A stretch of DNA of 64,000 nucleotides from Bacillota bacterium (lineage in GTDB: Bacteria; Bacillota; Clostridia; Christensenellales; SZUA-584). Of this stretch, positions 1 to 7,990 are shown in pieces. Position 1 is the stretch's first letter; every line of letters starts with the position of its first letter. A program made the position numbers and the translations under genes. Location: positions 1-64,000 of the forward strand of contig JAEWTW010000043.1 in the NCBI GenBank assembly GCA_023397655.1, given 5' to 3'. The notes under the pieces were generated by a model. The model had not been told where the DNA came from. It did not search any database and was given only the letters and a program-made list of their open reading frames with translations.

Positions 1-197
1 AACCGCCATGGTTTAACCTCGTCCACATACACCACCGCGCCCCGCTCGCGCAGCCTTTCAGCCGTGCCGTCGGTGGAACCTGTATCCGTTACCACAACCA
101 TGTCGGCCTCACTCATCGAGTCCATCCACCGGTCCACAAACTTCTCTTCATTTTTGCAGATGGCGTATACGCAAACCTTATATTTACCCACAGTCAT
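1..197 (-). CDS. Glycosyltransferase family 2, partial (cut by window start)
   Basis: Only the first 65 or so codons lie in the window. The N-terminus reads MTVGKYKVCVYAICKNEEKF and continues with DTGSTDGT, the nucleotide-sugar binding motif of GT-A fold family-2 transferases. It closely resembles the start of the complete glycosyltransferase next to it, so the two are paralogues. Its ATG overlaps the stop of that gene (ATGA), which implies translational coupling. By inference it modifies the adjacent collagen-like surface proteins, as glycosyltransferases next to bacterial collagen-like genes often do; the sugar and acceptor cannot be read from the sequence. Confidence 0.85.
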   Translation of the reverse strand, partial: MTVGKYKVCVYAICKNEEKFVDRWMDSMSEADMVVVTDTGSTDGTAERLRERGAVVYVDEVKPWR

Positions 198-1297
198 TCC
201 CCCGCCTGTTTTTGTTTCATCATATGCCGTATCAGTTCCAGGTTGCTCTTCAGGCGCACGTTGCCCGGCTCCATATCGCAGGCCGTCTGCGCATAGCCGT
301 ACGACTTTTCATATAGCCCCAGCCGATAGCAGGCGATGGCCCCCAGGTCGTAGAAGCTGTATCCCCATGCGCCCGGGTCGTGCAGATAGCTGCCCGATTT
401 CTGCGTGATGCCAAGGCCCTTTTCCACCATCAAATATGCCAGCGGCCAGTCACTTTCGGTATATGCCAGCGTCGCCAGCTGCAGATATGGCTCACGCACA
501 TGCGGACATTCGGCCACTGCTCTGAAAAGCCACTGTCGCGCCTGCCTGTTATCGCCCTTGCACTGAAAACTTTTCGCAATATACCGCATGGACGCGCACC
601 TTTCCTCATCCCACCCCGCGGAGGGAAGCGACAGGTGCCTCTTTAGCTCTTCGATGCACTTGTCGTGCAGGCCGCGATACATGTACTCCCGCCCCAGCCA
701 AAACGCTGTCCGGTCGTCGTCCGGGTTCTCCTGTGCGGACAGCTCCAGCAGCGGCAGATACTGTGAACGCGGCTTAGAATTGTCCGGGTAGTGGTTCAGC
801 ACCATGCCGGGTACCCATACCGTCTGATCCGGGTCGATTCCGCTGTATTCGAGCACCTCGTGTACCGGATGTACCCATCGGAAGCCATGCCGGCGGTGCA
901 CCTTCTCCATGGCAAACTGCTTGTTTGGCGTGCCGTCACTGTTGAAGCTCCATGTGAACAGATAACGCGCGCGCGTATGCTGGGGCTGCCACACCGCTTC
1001 CAGCTTCTCCCGCCAGCCCGGCTCGAATATCTCATCCAGATCGTTGGATACGCAGATGTCCACGTCGTTTGGTATATGGTCCATCGCTTTGTTGCGCGCC
1101 GTATCAAACCGCCAGGGGCTGGTGATATCCACATAAACCTCTGCTCCCCGCGCACGCAGCTTCTCAACAGTTCCGTCCGTTGAGCCTGTGTCGGACACCA
1201 CCACGATATCCGCTTCACTCACCGCGTCCATCCACCGGTCTACAAACTTTTCTTCATTCTTACAGATTGCATAAACACATATTTTTATCTGGTTCAA
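194..1297 (-). CDS. Glycosyltransferase family 2 with C-terminal TPR-like helices
   Basis: A protein of 367 residues. The N-terminal GT-A domain has the CKNEEKF strand, DTGSTDGT at about residues 35-42 and a metal-binding acidic motif NDLDE near residue 85. The C-terminal half (about 200-350) is rich in helical, TPR-like segments such as WLGREYMYRGL and AIACYRLGLYEKSYGYA. I place the start at a TTG at 1297. It has an AGAGG ribosome-binding site nine bases upstream and lines up with the paralogue's N-terminus; the frame stays open further upstream but has no matching N-terminus there. It is predicted to be cytoplasmic, transferring a sugar to a protein or glycan. Its position after four Thr-rich collagen-like genes suggests O-glycosylation of their threonines, which is inference. 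Confidence 0.88.
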   Translation of the reverse strand: MNQIKICVYAICKNEEKFVDRWMDAVSEADIVVVSDTGSTDGTVEKLRARGAEVYVDITSPWRFDTARNKAMDHIPNDVDICVSNDLDEIFEPGWREKLEAVWQPQHTRARYLFTWSFNSDGTPNKQFAMEKVHRRHGFRWVHPVHEVLEYSGIDPDQTVWVPGMVLNHYPDNSKPRSQYLPLLELSAQENPDDDRTAFWLGREYMYRGLHDKCIEELKRHLSLPSAGWDEERCASMRYIAKSFQCKGDNRQARQWLFRAVAECPHVREPYLQLATLAYTESDWPLAYLMVEKGLGITQKSGSYLHDPGAWGYSFYDLGAIACYRLGLYEKSYGYAQTACDMEPGNVRLKSNLELIRHMMKQKQAGE

Positions 1298-1514
1298 GAT
1301 AACAATCCTCTCATAAGCTTCTCTAATAATCATATGATGCAACCGAGCAAGCGGTGATACTTGATAACCACCGTCACAATGAGAGCCGGGCACCATGCCC
1401 GACTCTTTTAACCCACCATCGTATGCAACCGGGAATCTTTGGAGACCTATGCCTTTGAATTTGAAGCATGTGAACTAACAGAAGAGGCCACCCTGTCGGA
1501 TGGCCCCGCTTTTC
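1298..1514. other. Intergenic gap between glycosyltransferase and first collagen-like gene
   Basis: About 200 bases without a convincing gene. A GGCCA/TGGCC stem at roughly 1487-1506 lies just downstream of the collagen-like gene on the minus strand and could be a weak terminator, although it has no clean U-tract. I see no clear sigma-A promoter for the glycosyltransferase pair. Confidence 0.4.
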
Positions 1515-4091
1515 TTAATCGAAAATGATCATATTGAGGAATATATCGTTTCCGGCTGTAGATGTGACATTTGACACCGACGTATTCGCTGCCCGCAAAC
1601 TATAGGTGATTGTCGCTGACGTTGGTGCTGTATCCACTCCCGTGTTCGCGACCGGGAAGCTCTGCGTCCCTGCTGCTGAACCCTGTCTGTTCAACGTCCG
1701 TGTATTGACCAAAGTAGCATCCCTGTACGTCCTAAATTCGGCAACCACGTTGTAGTTCGCGTCGTTAACCACTTCGAAGCCCAGAGCCCAGTCAATTTTA
1801 ATATTTTGACCTGCCGTGACAGTCACCGGCTCCGATACCAGCGTTGTCTCTGTACCGCCAGTCGGAATGTCGATAGGCCCGGTAATCTGATTAAACGCCA
1901 GTGTACTGCCTGGTCCGGTGTCGCCCGTCGGTCCCGTGTCACCTGTCGGCCCGGTATCTCCCGTGGGTCCGGTATCGCCCGTCGGTCCCGTGTCACCCGT
2001 GGGTCCGGTGTCACCCGTCGGTCCGGTGTCACCCGTCGGTCCGGTGTCGCCCGTCGGTCCCGTGTCTCCGGTAGGTCCCGTATCTCCGGTAGGCCCGGTG
2101 TCACCTGTGGGCCCCGTATCACCGGTAGGCCCGGTATCACCCGTAGGCCCGGTGTCGCCGGTGGGCCCCGTGTCTCCGGTAGGTCCCGTATTGCCAGTCG
2201 GTCCGGTGTCTCCGGTAGGTCCGGTGTCGCCCGTCGGCCCGGTATCTCCCGTCGGTCCGGTGTTGCCAGTCGGGCCTGTATCGCCAGTGGGTCCCGTGTC
2301 GCCTGTCGGCCCGGTATCTCCCGTCGGCCCGGTGTCACCTGTTGGCCCCGTGTCTCCGGTCGGTCCCGTGTCGCCTGTCGGTCCGGTATCGCCCGTCGGT
2401 CCCGTGTCACCTGTTGGTCCCGTATCGCCCGTCGGCCCCGTATCACCAGTCGGTCCGGTATCACCAGTGGGTCCCGTGTCTCCTGTCGGTCCAGTGTCAC
2501 CCGTGGGTCCCGTGTCGCCCGTCGGTCCCGTGTCTCCGGTGGGTCCCGTGTCACCTGTCGGTCCCGTGTCACCTGTCGGTCCCGTGTCACCTGTGGGCCC
2601 GGTGTCACCTGTCGGTCCGGTATCGCCCGTCGGTCCCGTGTCACCTGTTGGTCCCGTGTCTCCCGTAGGTCCCGTATCACCAGTCGATCCGGTATCACCA
2701 GTGGGTCCCGTATCTCCTGTTGCACCAGTGTCTCCGGTAGGTCCCGTATCACCAGTAGGTCCCGTGTCTCCGGTAGGCCCGGTATCTCCGGTAGGCCCGG
2801 TGTCACCTGTCGGCCCGGTATCTCCCGTGGGTCCGGTATCTCCCGTCGGTCCCGTGTCACCCGTCGGTCCCGTGTCACCTGTGGGTCCTGTGTCACCTGT
2901 CGGTCCCGTGTCACCTGTCGGCCCGGTATCTCCCGTGGGTCCCGTGTCTCCTGTAGACCCGGTGTCGCCCGTGGGTCCCGTGTCTCCTGTAGACCCGGTG
3001 TCGCCTGTAGGTCCCGTGTCACCAGTGGGTCCTGTGTCGCCCGTGGGTCCTGTGTCTCCTGTCGGTCCCGTGTCACCCGTGGGTCCCGTGTCTCCTGTAG
3101 GACCCGTGTCGCCCGTCGGTCCAGTGTCACCAGTGGGTCCGGTATCGCCTGTTGCACCAGTGTCTCCGGTAGGTCCCGTATCACCAGTAGGTCCCGTGTC
3201 TCCGGTAGGCCCGGTATCACCCGTGGGTCCAGTGTCGCCAGTCGGTCCCGTGTCTCCGGTCGGTCCCGTATCTCCCGTTGGCCCGGTGTCGCCGGTAGGT
3301 CCCGTATCTCCGGTAGGTCCCGTGTCGCCTGTCGGCCCAGTATTGCCTGTTGCGCCGGTATCTCCAGTCGGTCCTGTGTCGCCTGTAGGCCCGGTATCGC
3401 CAGTCGGTCCGGTATCACCAGTGGGTCCGGTATCGCCTGTTGCACCAGTGTCTCCGGTAGGTCCGGTATCACCCGTTGGCCCGGTATCGCCGGTAGGTCC
3501 CGTGTCACCTGTCGGTCCGGTATCGCCAGTCGGTCCGGTGTCTCCCGTAGGTCCGGTGTCGCCCGTCGGCCCGGTGTCGCCCGTCGGGCCTGTATCGCCA
3601 GTGGGTCCCGTGTCACCCGTGGGTCCGGTGTCTCCGGTTGGTCCCGTGTCGCCTGTGGGTCCGGTGGGTCCTGTCGTACCTGTTGCCACATCATCTTCAA
3701 TAATAACGAGGGTAGCTTTGAGCGGTGTTAACGACGCATAATAGAATGTTTGTGCCGTCGCGTTTACGAGTGATGCCGTAACCGGTGCACTCACCACATC
3801 AACTATACCAGTTCCAACAACTTCTCCGGTATTGTTTGGCGAATTTCCTTCCAAACTATCACCTTGAGAGGTTGAAATAGCAAAAACCGCACCTGTCGTG
3901 GATTGAGACGATTGCGTCGCCACCCACCAATTTACCACGTACCGGCCCGCCTCATTGAAAGTGATAACTCCCGTTACATTGTTATAGCTGATATTCCCTG
4001 CCGAATATACAACCGTATCAAAGACAACGTTAGCGCCGGATGCAACTGTTCCACCGGCAGCTCGTTCAATCTGTAGCGCAATATTACTCAC
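1515..4091 (-). CDS. Collagen-like surface protein with N-terminal BclA/C1q-like domain (858 aa)
   Basis: Residues 1-137 form a BclA-C/C1q/TNF-type jelly-roll-like domain (GVITFNEAGRYVVNWWVATQ is its most recognisable stretch). Residues about 138-727 are Gly-X-Y repeats, nearly all GPTGDT, close to 200 triplets. The last 130 residues are a beta-rich domain I do not recognise, ending NDIFLNMIIFD. The start is a GTG at 4091 preceded by GGAGGAG; an in-frame ATG upstream would place the ribosome-binding site inside the coding region. No signal peptide is visible, as in exosporium collagens. In the BclA family the collagen stalk trimerises and the globular domain drives assembly, normally from the C-terminus; here that domain leads. 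The repeat tract is an 18-bp minisatellite prone to length change. Confidence 0.9.
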   Translation of the reverse strand: MSNIALQIERAAGGTVASGANVVFDTVVYSAGNISYNNVTGVITFNEAGRYVVNWWVATQSSQSTTGAVFAISTSQGDSLEGNSPNNTGEVVGTGIVDVVSAPVTASLVNATAQTFYYASLTPLKATLVIIEDDVATGTTGPTGPTGDTGPTGDTGPTGDTGPTGDTGPTGDTGPTGDTGPTGDTGPTGDTGPTGDTGPTGDTGPTGDTGPTGDTGATGDTGPTGDTGPTGDTGPTGDTGPTGDTGATGNTGPTGDTGPTGDTGPTGDTGPTGDTGPTGDTGPTGDTGPTGDTGPTGDTGPTGDTGPTGDTGATGDTGPTGDTGPTGDTGPTGDTGPTGDTGPTGDTGPTGDTGPTGDTGPTGDTGSTGDTGPTGDTGSTGDTGPTGDTGPTGDTGPTGDTGPTGDTGPTGDTGPTGDTGPTGDTGPTGDTGPTGDTGPTGDTGPTGDTGPTGDTGATGDTGPTGDTGSTGDTGPTGDTGPTGDTGPTGDTGPTGDTGPTGDTGPTGDTGPTGDTGPTGDTGPTGDTGPTGDTGPTGDTGPTGDTGPTGDTGPTGDTGPTGDTGPTGDTGPTGDTGPTGDTGPTGDTGPTGDTGPTGDTGPTGDTGPTGNTGPTGDTGPTGDTGPTGDTGPTGNTGPTGDTGPTGDTGPTGDTGPTGDTGPTGDTGPTGDTGPTGDTGPTGDTGPTGDTGPTGDTGPTGDTGPTGDTGPTGDTGPTGDTGPTGDTGPGSTLAFNQITGPIDIPTGGTETTLVSEPVTVTAGQNIKIDWALGFEVVNDANYNVVAEFRTYRDATLVNTRTLNRQGSAAGTQSFPVANTGVDTAPTSATITYSLRAANTSVSNVTSTAGNDIFLNMIIFD

Positions 4092-4260
4092 TTTTCTCTC
4101 CTCCATCGCCTAATTGACCGCTTCTTCAAACCAGACAACAAGCAGTGGGTCAGCATAGGCAGCTTGTGATAAGCTTTGTTTTACAGCGATTATTAAGGCT
4201 GTTAATATTAACGTATTTTTATCATTAGTATGTAAATATGTATGAGACGCTGATGGCATA

Positions 4261-4298
4261 GTGCAGTGAGCTATCCTCATTGGAATAACTCACTGCAC
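4261..4298. other. Perfect 10-bp inverted repeat between collagen-like genes
   Basis: Arms GTGCAGTGAG and CTCACTGCAC are separated by 18 bases. A T-rich run follows only when read on the plus strand, so as an intrinsic terminator it faces against the genes around it. On the minus strand it is a hairpin without a U-tract, about 45 bases after the stop of the second collagen-like gene. It could be a 3'-end stabilising structure or a terminator of antisense transcripts. Confidence 0.6.
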
Positions 4299-4343
4299 TT
4301 TCTTTTTAAAATGATTTGCTTTTTCTTCGGCAACCACTGTGTT

Positions 4344-6011
4344 TTATTGAACTTCTTCAATAACGATATCGGCCTGCAGCGGTGTGTTGGCGAAGAAAAC
4401 CACATCGCCTGTTTCATTGACCAGCGACAATACACCCGGAGTTGTGGTGACTGTTACCAAGGCATAACCAATCACCTGACCGGTGAGCAGCGGCGAAGTG
4501 CCTGAAACCGGTGCCCCCGCATCCAAAACGATGCCAAATGTGACCAGCGTCGCCGCACCTGCGCCATTGGTCGCCACCCACCAGGATATCTTGTAATTCC
4601 CAGCGGCTGAAATAGTAAACTCACCCGTCCCAGCGTTATAGCTGATATTGGGACTTTGGTCATTAACAACCGTATCAAAGAGCACATTATCTCCATCGGC
4701 AACCGCCCCAGCAGCTGAACCAGCCAGCTGAGTCTGAATACCTTGCAAAACAACCGCCGGTCCTGTCGGTCCGGTGTCGCCCGTTGGTCCGGTGTCTCCC
4801 GTCGGTCCTGTGTCTCCCGTCGGTCCTGTGTCTCCCGTCGGTCCTGTGTCTCCCGTCGGTCCTGTGTCTCCCGTCGGACCGGTATCACCCGTGGGTCCCG
4901 TGTCACCCGTAGGTCCCGTGTCACCCGTGGGTCCTGTATCTCCGGTCGGTCCGGTGTCTCCCGTCGGTCCTGTATCACCCGTCGGTCCTGTATCGCCCGT
5001 CGGTCCGGTGTCGCCCGTCGGTCCGGTGTCTCCCGTAGGTCCGGTATCACCTGTCGGTCCTGTATCACCGGTTGGTCCCGTGTCTCCGGTCGGTCCGGTG
5101 TCTCCCGTAGGTCCGGTATCACCTGTCGGTCCGGTATCACCGGTAGGTCCCGTGTCTCCGGTCGGTCCGGTGTCACCTGTCGGTCCTGTATCCCCCGTCG
5201 GTCCCGTATCCCCCGTCGGTCCCGTGTCGCCAGTGGGTCCCGTGTCGCCAGTGGGTCCCGTGTCTCCGGTAGGTCCCGTGTCGCCCGTCGGTCCCGTGTC
5301 GCCCGTCGATCCGGTATCGCCTGTCGGCCCTGTATCACCTGTCGGTCCCGTGTCACCCGTCAGCCCGGTATCGCCCGTCGGTCCGGTATCGCCAGTCGGT
5401 CCGGTATCACCCGTGGATCCCGTGTCTCCGGTGGGTCCCGTGTCCCCCGTAGGTCCTGTGTCTCCCGTCGGTCCTGTATCGCCGGTGGGTCCAGTGTCAC
5501 CAGTGGGTCCGGTATCGCCAGTCGGTCCGGTGTCTCCCGTCGGTCCGGTGTCTCCGGTAGGTCCCGTGTCACCTGTCGGCCCCGTGTCTCCGGTGGGTCC
5601 TGTCACACCTAAATCATCTTCAACGATGACCAATGTTGCAGTCAAAGGTGTCACCGATGCATAATAAAAAAGCTGCGCTGTTGCGTTTATCAGCGATGCC
5701 GTTACAGGGGCAGCCGCCACATCCACAACACACGTTCCCACCACTTCACCGGTTTTTATTGGTGACGCGCCTTCCAGAAAATCCCCCTGCGAAGTGGATA
5801 CTGCAAAGACTGCACCGGTTGCCGACTGCGAGGACTGCGACGCCACCCACCAGTTGAACACATACCTTCCTGCTTCATTAAACGTAATCACGCCTGTTGC
5901 GCTGTTGTAACTGATATTGCCGGAACTGTATACGATCGAATCAAATATAACATTCGCAGCTGACGCTACAGTTCCCGCTGTCGTTCGTTCGATTTGTAAA
6001 GCTATATTCAC
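4344..6011 (-). CDS. Collagen-like surface protein with BclA/C1q-like domains at both ends (555 aa)
   Basis: Residues 1-133 repeat the BclA-type domain of the first collagen-like protein. About 94 Gly-X-Y triplets follow (about 134-416), dominated by GPTGDT. The last 139 residues are a second, diverged copy of the same fold: GVITFNEAGRYVFNWWVASQ at the N-terminus matches GEFTISAAGNYKISWWVATN at the C-terminus. One stalk thus has homologous globular heads at both ends. The start is GTG at 6011 with GGGGAGG five bases upstream. No signal peptide is visible. It is predicted to be a spore-surface or cell-surface filament protein; spore location is inferred from the family, not shown here. Confidence 0.9.
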   Translation of the reverse strand: MNIALQIERTTAGTVASAANVIFDSIVYSSGNISYNSATGVITFNEAGRYVFNWWVASQSSQSATGAVFAVSTSQGDFLEGASPIKTGEVVGTCVVDVAAAPVTASLINATAQLFYYASVTPLTATLVIVEDDLGVTGPTGDTGPTGDTGPTGDTGPTGDTGPTGDTGPTGDTGPTGDTGPTGDTGPTGDTGPTGDTGSTGDTGPTGDTGPTGDTGLTGDTGPTGDTGPTGDTGSTGDTGPTGDTGPTGDTGPTGDTGPTGDTGPTGDTGPTGDTGPTGDTGPTGDTGPTGDTGPTGDTGPTGDTGPTGDTGPTGDTGPTGDTGPTGDTGPTGDTGPTGDTGPTGDTGPTGDTGPTGDTGPTGDTGPTGDTGPTGDTGPTGDTGPTGDTGPTGDTGPTGDTGPTGDTGPTGDTGPTGPAVVLQGIQTQLAGSAAGAVADGDNVLFDTVVNDQSPNISYNAGTGEFTISAAGNYKISWWVATNGAGAATLVTFGIVLDAGAPVSGTSPLLTGQVIGYALVTVTTTPGVLSLVNETGDVVFFANTPLQADIVIEEVQ

Positions 6012-6293
6012 TTTATCCTCCCCTTTTAGACGGTCGGTCTGTTTTGCATTTACCTTGAAAATCAGTTCGACGATAAGGCGACAGACCGATACTTATCTTT
6101 TGAGTCGCCAACATATGCTGATAAACCCCTTTTCTATTTATCTGCGTGAGGCATTAACACCCAACATACTCTCAGTGATGGCTGTTTGTCTTAGCAGAAG
6201 CTAAGCAATATCTCAAATGCTATCAGCTGAGCTGGTTTCAATAAACCAATGTTGAGGCCCAGCTCCAGAAAATCCTGTCACTTCACTTTAGGC

Positions 6294-6334
6294 ATGGGGG
6301 GTGCTGAGAATCCATATCACTTCAGCACCCCCAT
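6294..6334. other. Strong hairpin downstream of third collagen-like gene
   Basis: A stem of about 13 base pairs (GGGGTGCTGA paired with TCAGCACCCC, extended by flanking AT/TA) with a 14-base loop lies about 55 bases beyond the stop of the third collagen-like gene on the minus strand. No U-tract follows, so it is either an atypical terminator or an mRNA 3'-protecting structure. Confidence 0.55.
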
Positions 6335-6390
6335 CCTGACTCAAGTTTTTTGTGTCGTTCGTTTGTATTGCTCCGCTAAATTAACTCCAG

Positions 6391-7800
6391 CTAGACGATA
6401 GACAGACCTGCGCTGGCATAACCGTCAACCGTATTAATCAAGCTAACACCAGCTGCTGTTATTGAATATACCAATAAATAGCGGCCTTCCGTTGTTACAG
6501 GAATACTCAGCCCCGTGGTGACTCCGTTTGAAGTCGTCCCTATCGCCAGCACTCCCGTAAGAGCAGGAGCCAACGTCGCAATCGCGCCGGGAATGGGTGT
6601 AAACGTATTATCCGGCGTCGTCGATTCATACAACTGTGCCGTGATCGTCACCGTTGTCCCCACCAACCCAAGGGCCACTGTTGTGCTGAAATACGCTGCA
6701 ATTGAGGTAATGGTGCCATCCCTGGGCATTGAAAAGGCTTCGTTTATTGCTATGCCCGGGCCACCTGTCAAATCAATGGATGCACCTACTACCGTCAAAC
6801 CCTGTGCCGAGGTGCCAAACCCCACAAAGCCTGGCAAACCCGCCAGCCCGCCTGCAATTGACGTCAACGAAACCGGTGTTCCCGATGCAAACGGAATAAT
6901 CGCACCGGCACCTGCGGCACCTGTCGGTCCTGTGTCACCCGTCGGTCCGGTATCACCTGTCGGTCCGGTATCACCTGTCGGTCCCGTGTCACCCGTCGGT
7001 CCGGTGTCTCCCGTAGGTCCGGTATCGCCCGTCGGTCCGGTGTCTCCCGTCGGTCCGGTGTCTCCCGTCGGTCCGGTATCACCAGTCGGTCCCGTGTCGC
7101 CCGTCGGTCCCGTGTCACCAGTCGGTCCTGTGTCACCGGTAGGTCCCGTGTCGCCTGTCGGTCCGGTGTCTCCCGTAGGTCCGGTGTCTCCCGTAGGTCC
7201 GGTATCACCTGTGGGTCCCGTGTCGCCTGTCGGTCCGGTGTCACCAGTCGGTCCGGTGTCTCCCGTAGGTCCGGTATCACCTGTGGGTCCCGTGTCGCCC
7301 GTCGGTCCGGTATCACCCGTCGGTCCGGTATCACCTGTCGGCCCGGTATCACCCGTCGGTCCGGTATCACCTGTCGGCCCGGTGGGTCCTGTTACCCCAA
7401 TATCGTCTTCGATAATAACCAGTGTTGCACGTACTGTTGGTAATGTCGCATAATAAAATGTCTGAGCAGTTGCATTAATCAGTGATGCCGTAACCGGAGC
7501 TTCGACGACATCTACTATACCCGTGCCTACCACCTCGGTGGTCTTAATTGGTGAAGAGCCTTCCAGCAAATCTCCCTGTGACGTTGATATAGCAAAAACT
7601 GCCCCTGTCTGGGACTGTGATGACTGAGTTGCGACCCACCAATTAAACACATACCTTCCGGCTTCATTAAACGTTATGACTCCAGTAGCACTGTTATAGC
7701 TGATATTTCCTGATGAATAAATGACCGTATCATAAACCACGTTGCTGCCTGCCGCAACAGTTCCGGCGGTTGTTCTTTCAATTTGTAAAGCAATATTCAT
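6391..7800 (-). CDS. Collagen-like protein with N-terminal BclA-like and C-terminal BclB-type domain (469 aa)
   Basis: The N-terminal 135 residues are the same BclA-type domain as in the previous two genes. About 53 GPTGDT-type triplets follow (about 136-294). The C-terminal 175 residues begin IIPFASGTPVSL and continue with GLPGFVGFG, SIDLTGGPGIAINEAFSMPR and VTITAQLYES. This matches what I know of the BclB C-terminal (exosporium) domain family. The start is ATG at 7800 with AGGGGGAG upstream. Of the four collagen-like proteins this is the one with the most direct family link to spore exosporium glycoproteins. Confidence 0.9.
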   Translation of the reverse strand: MNIALQIERTTAGTVAAGSNVVYDTVIYSSGNISYNSATGVITFNEAGRYVFNWWVATQSSQSQTGAVFAISTSQGDLLEGSSPIKTTEVVGTGIVDVVEAPVTASLINATAQTFYYATLPTVRATLVIIEDDIGVTGPTGPTGDTGPTGDTGPTGDTGPTGDTGPTGDTGPTGDTGPTGDTGPTGDTGPTGDTGPTGDTGPTGDTGPTGDTGPTGDTGPTGDTGPTGDTGPTGDTGPTGDTGPTGDTGPTGDTGPTGDTGPTGDTGPTGDTGPTGDTGPTGDTGPTGDTGPTGAAGAGAIIPFASGTPVSLTSIAGGLAGLPGFVGFGTSAQGLTVVGASIDLTGGPGIAINEAFSMPRDGTITSIAAYFSTTVALGLVGTTVTITAQLYESTTPDNTFTPIPGAIATLAPALTGVLAIGTTSNGVTTGLSIPVTTEGRYLLVYSITAAGVSLINTVDGYASAGLSIV

Positions 7801-7939
7801 AAACTCCCCCTCTATTCGTCGGACAAGGCGCCTTTATGGACAGCTCAAATCTCACAGCTTTCCGGCGCCAGCTGCCTCTAAGGCGATTACGCTTTCATCT
7901 TATACTATTGGTTTCGCCATTCGGCTAAGCTTGAATCAA

Positions 7940-7978
7940 ATCATCTCCGGAGCGCCATTGCTGACGCCCCGGAGATAT
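7940..7978. other. Inverted repeat after fourth collagen-like gene
   Basis: ATCTCCGG and CCGGAGAT arms enclose 18-19 bases, just beyond the minus-strand stop of the fourth collagen-like gene. As with the other hairpins in this cluster, no U-tract follows. Confidence 0.5.
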
Positions 7979-7990
7979 AGCAGCATATTG

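Noticed and set aside
1806..3741. Long open frames on the plus strand, and a second minus-strand frame, across the collagen tract
   Set aside because: They arise because an 18-bp repeat without stops is open in several frames. Translations such as (SPVGPV)n and Arg-rich strings have no domain or start signal.
4092..4106. ATG start at 4106 for the first collagen-like gene
   Set aside because: The GGAGGAG right after that ATG is the ribosome-binding site for the GTG at 4091, and the GTG product aligns with the other two N-termini.
4743..5664. Plus-strand frames over the second collagen-like gene
   Set aside because: Same artefact of the GPTGDT minisatellite.
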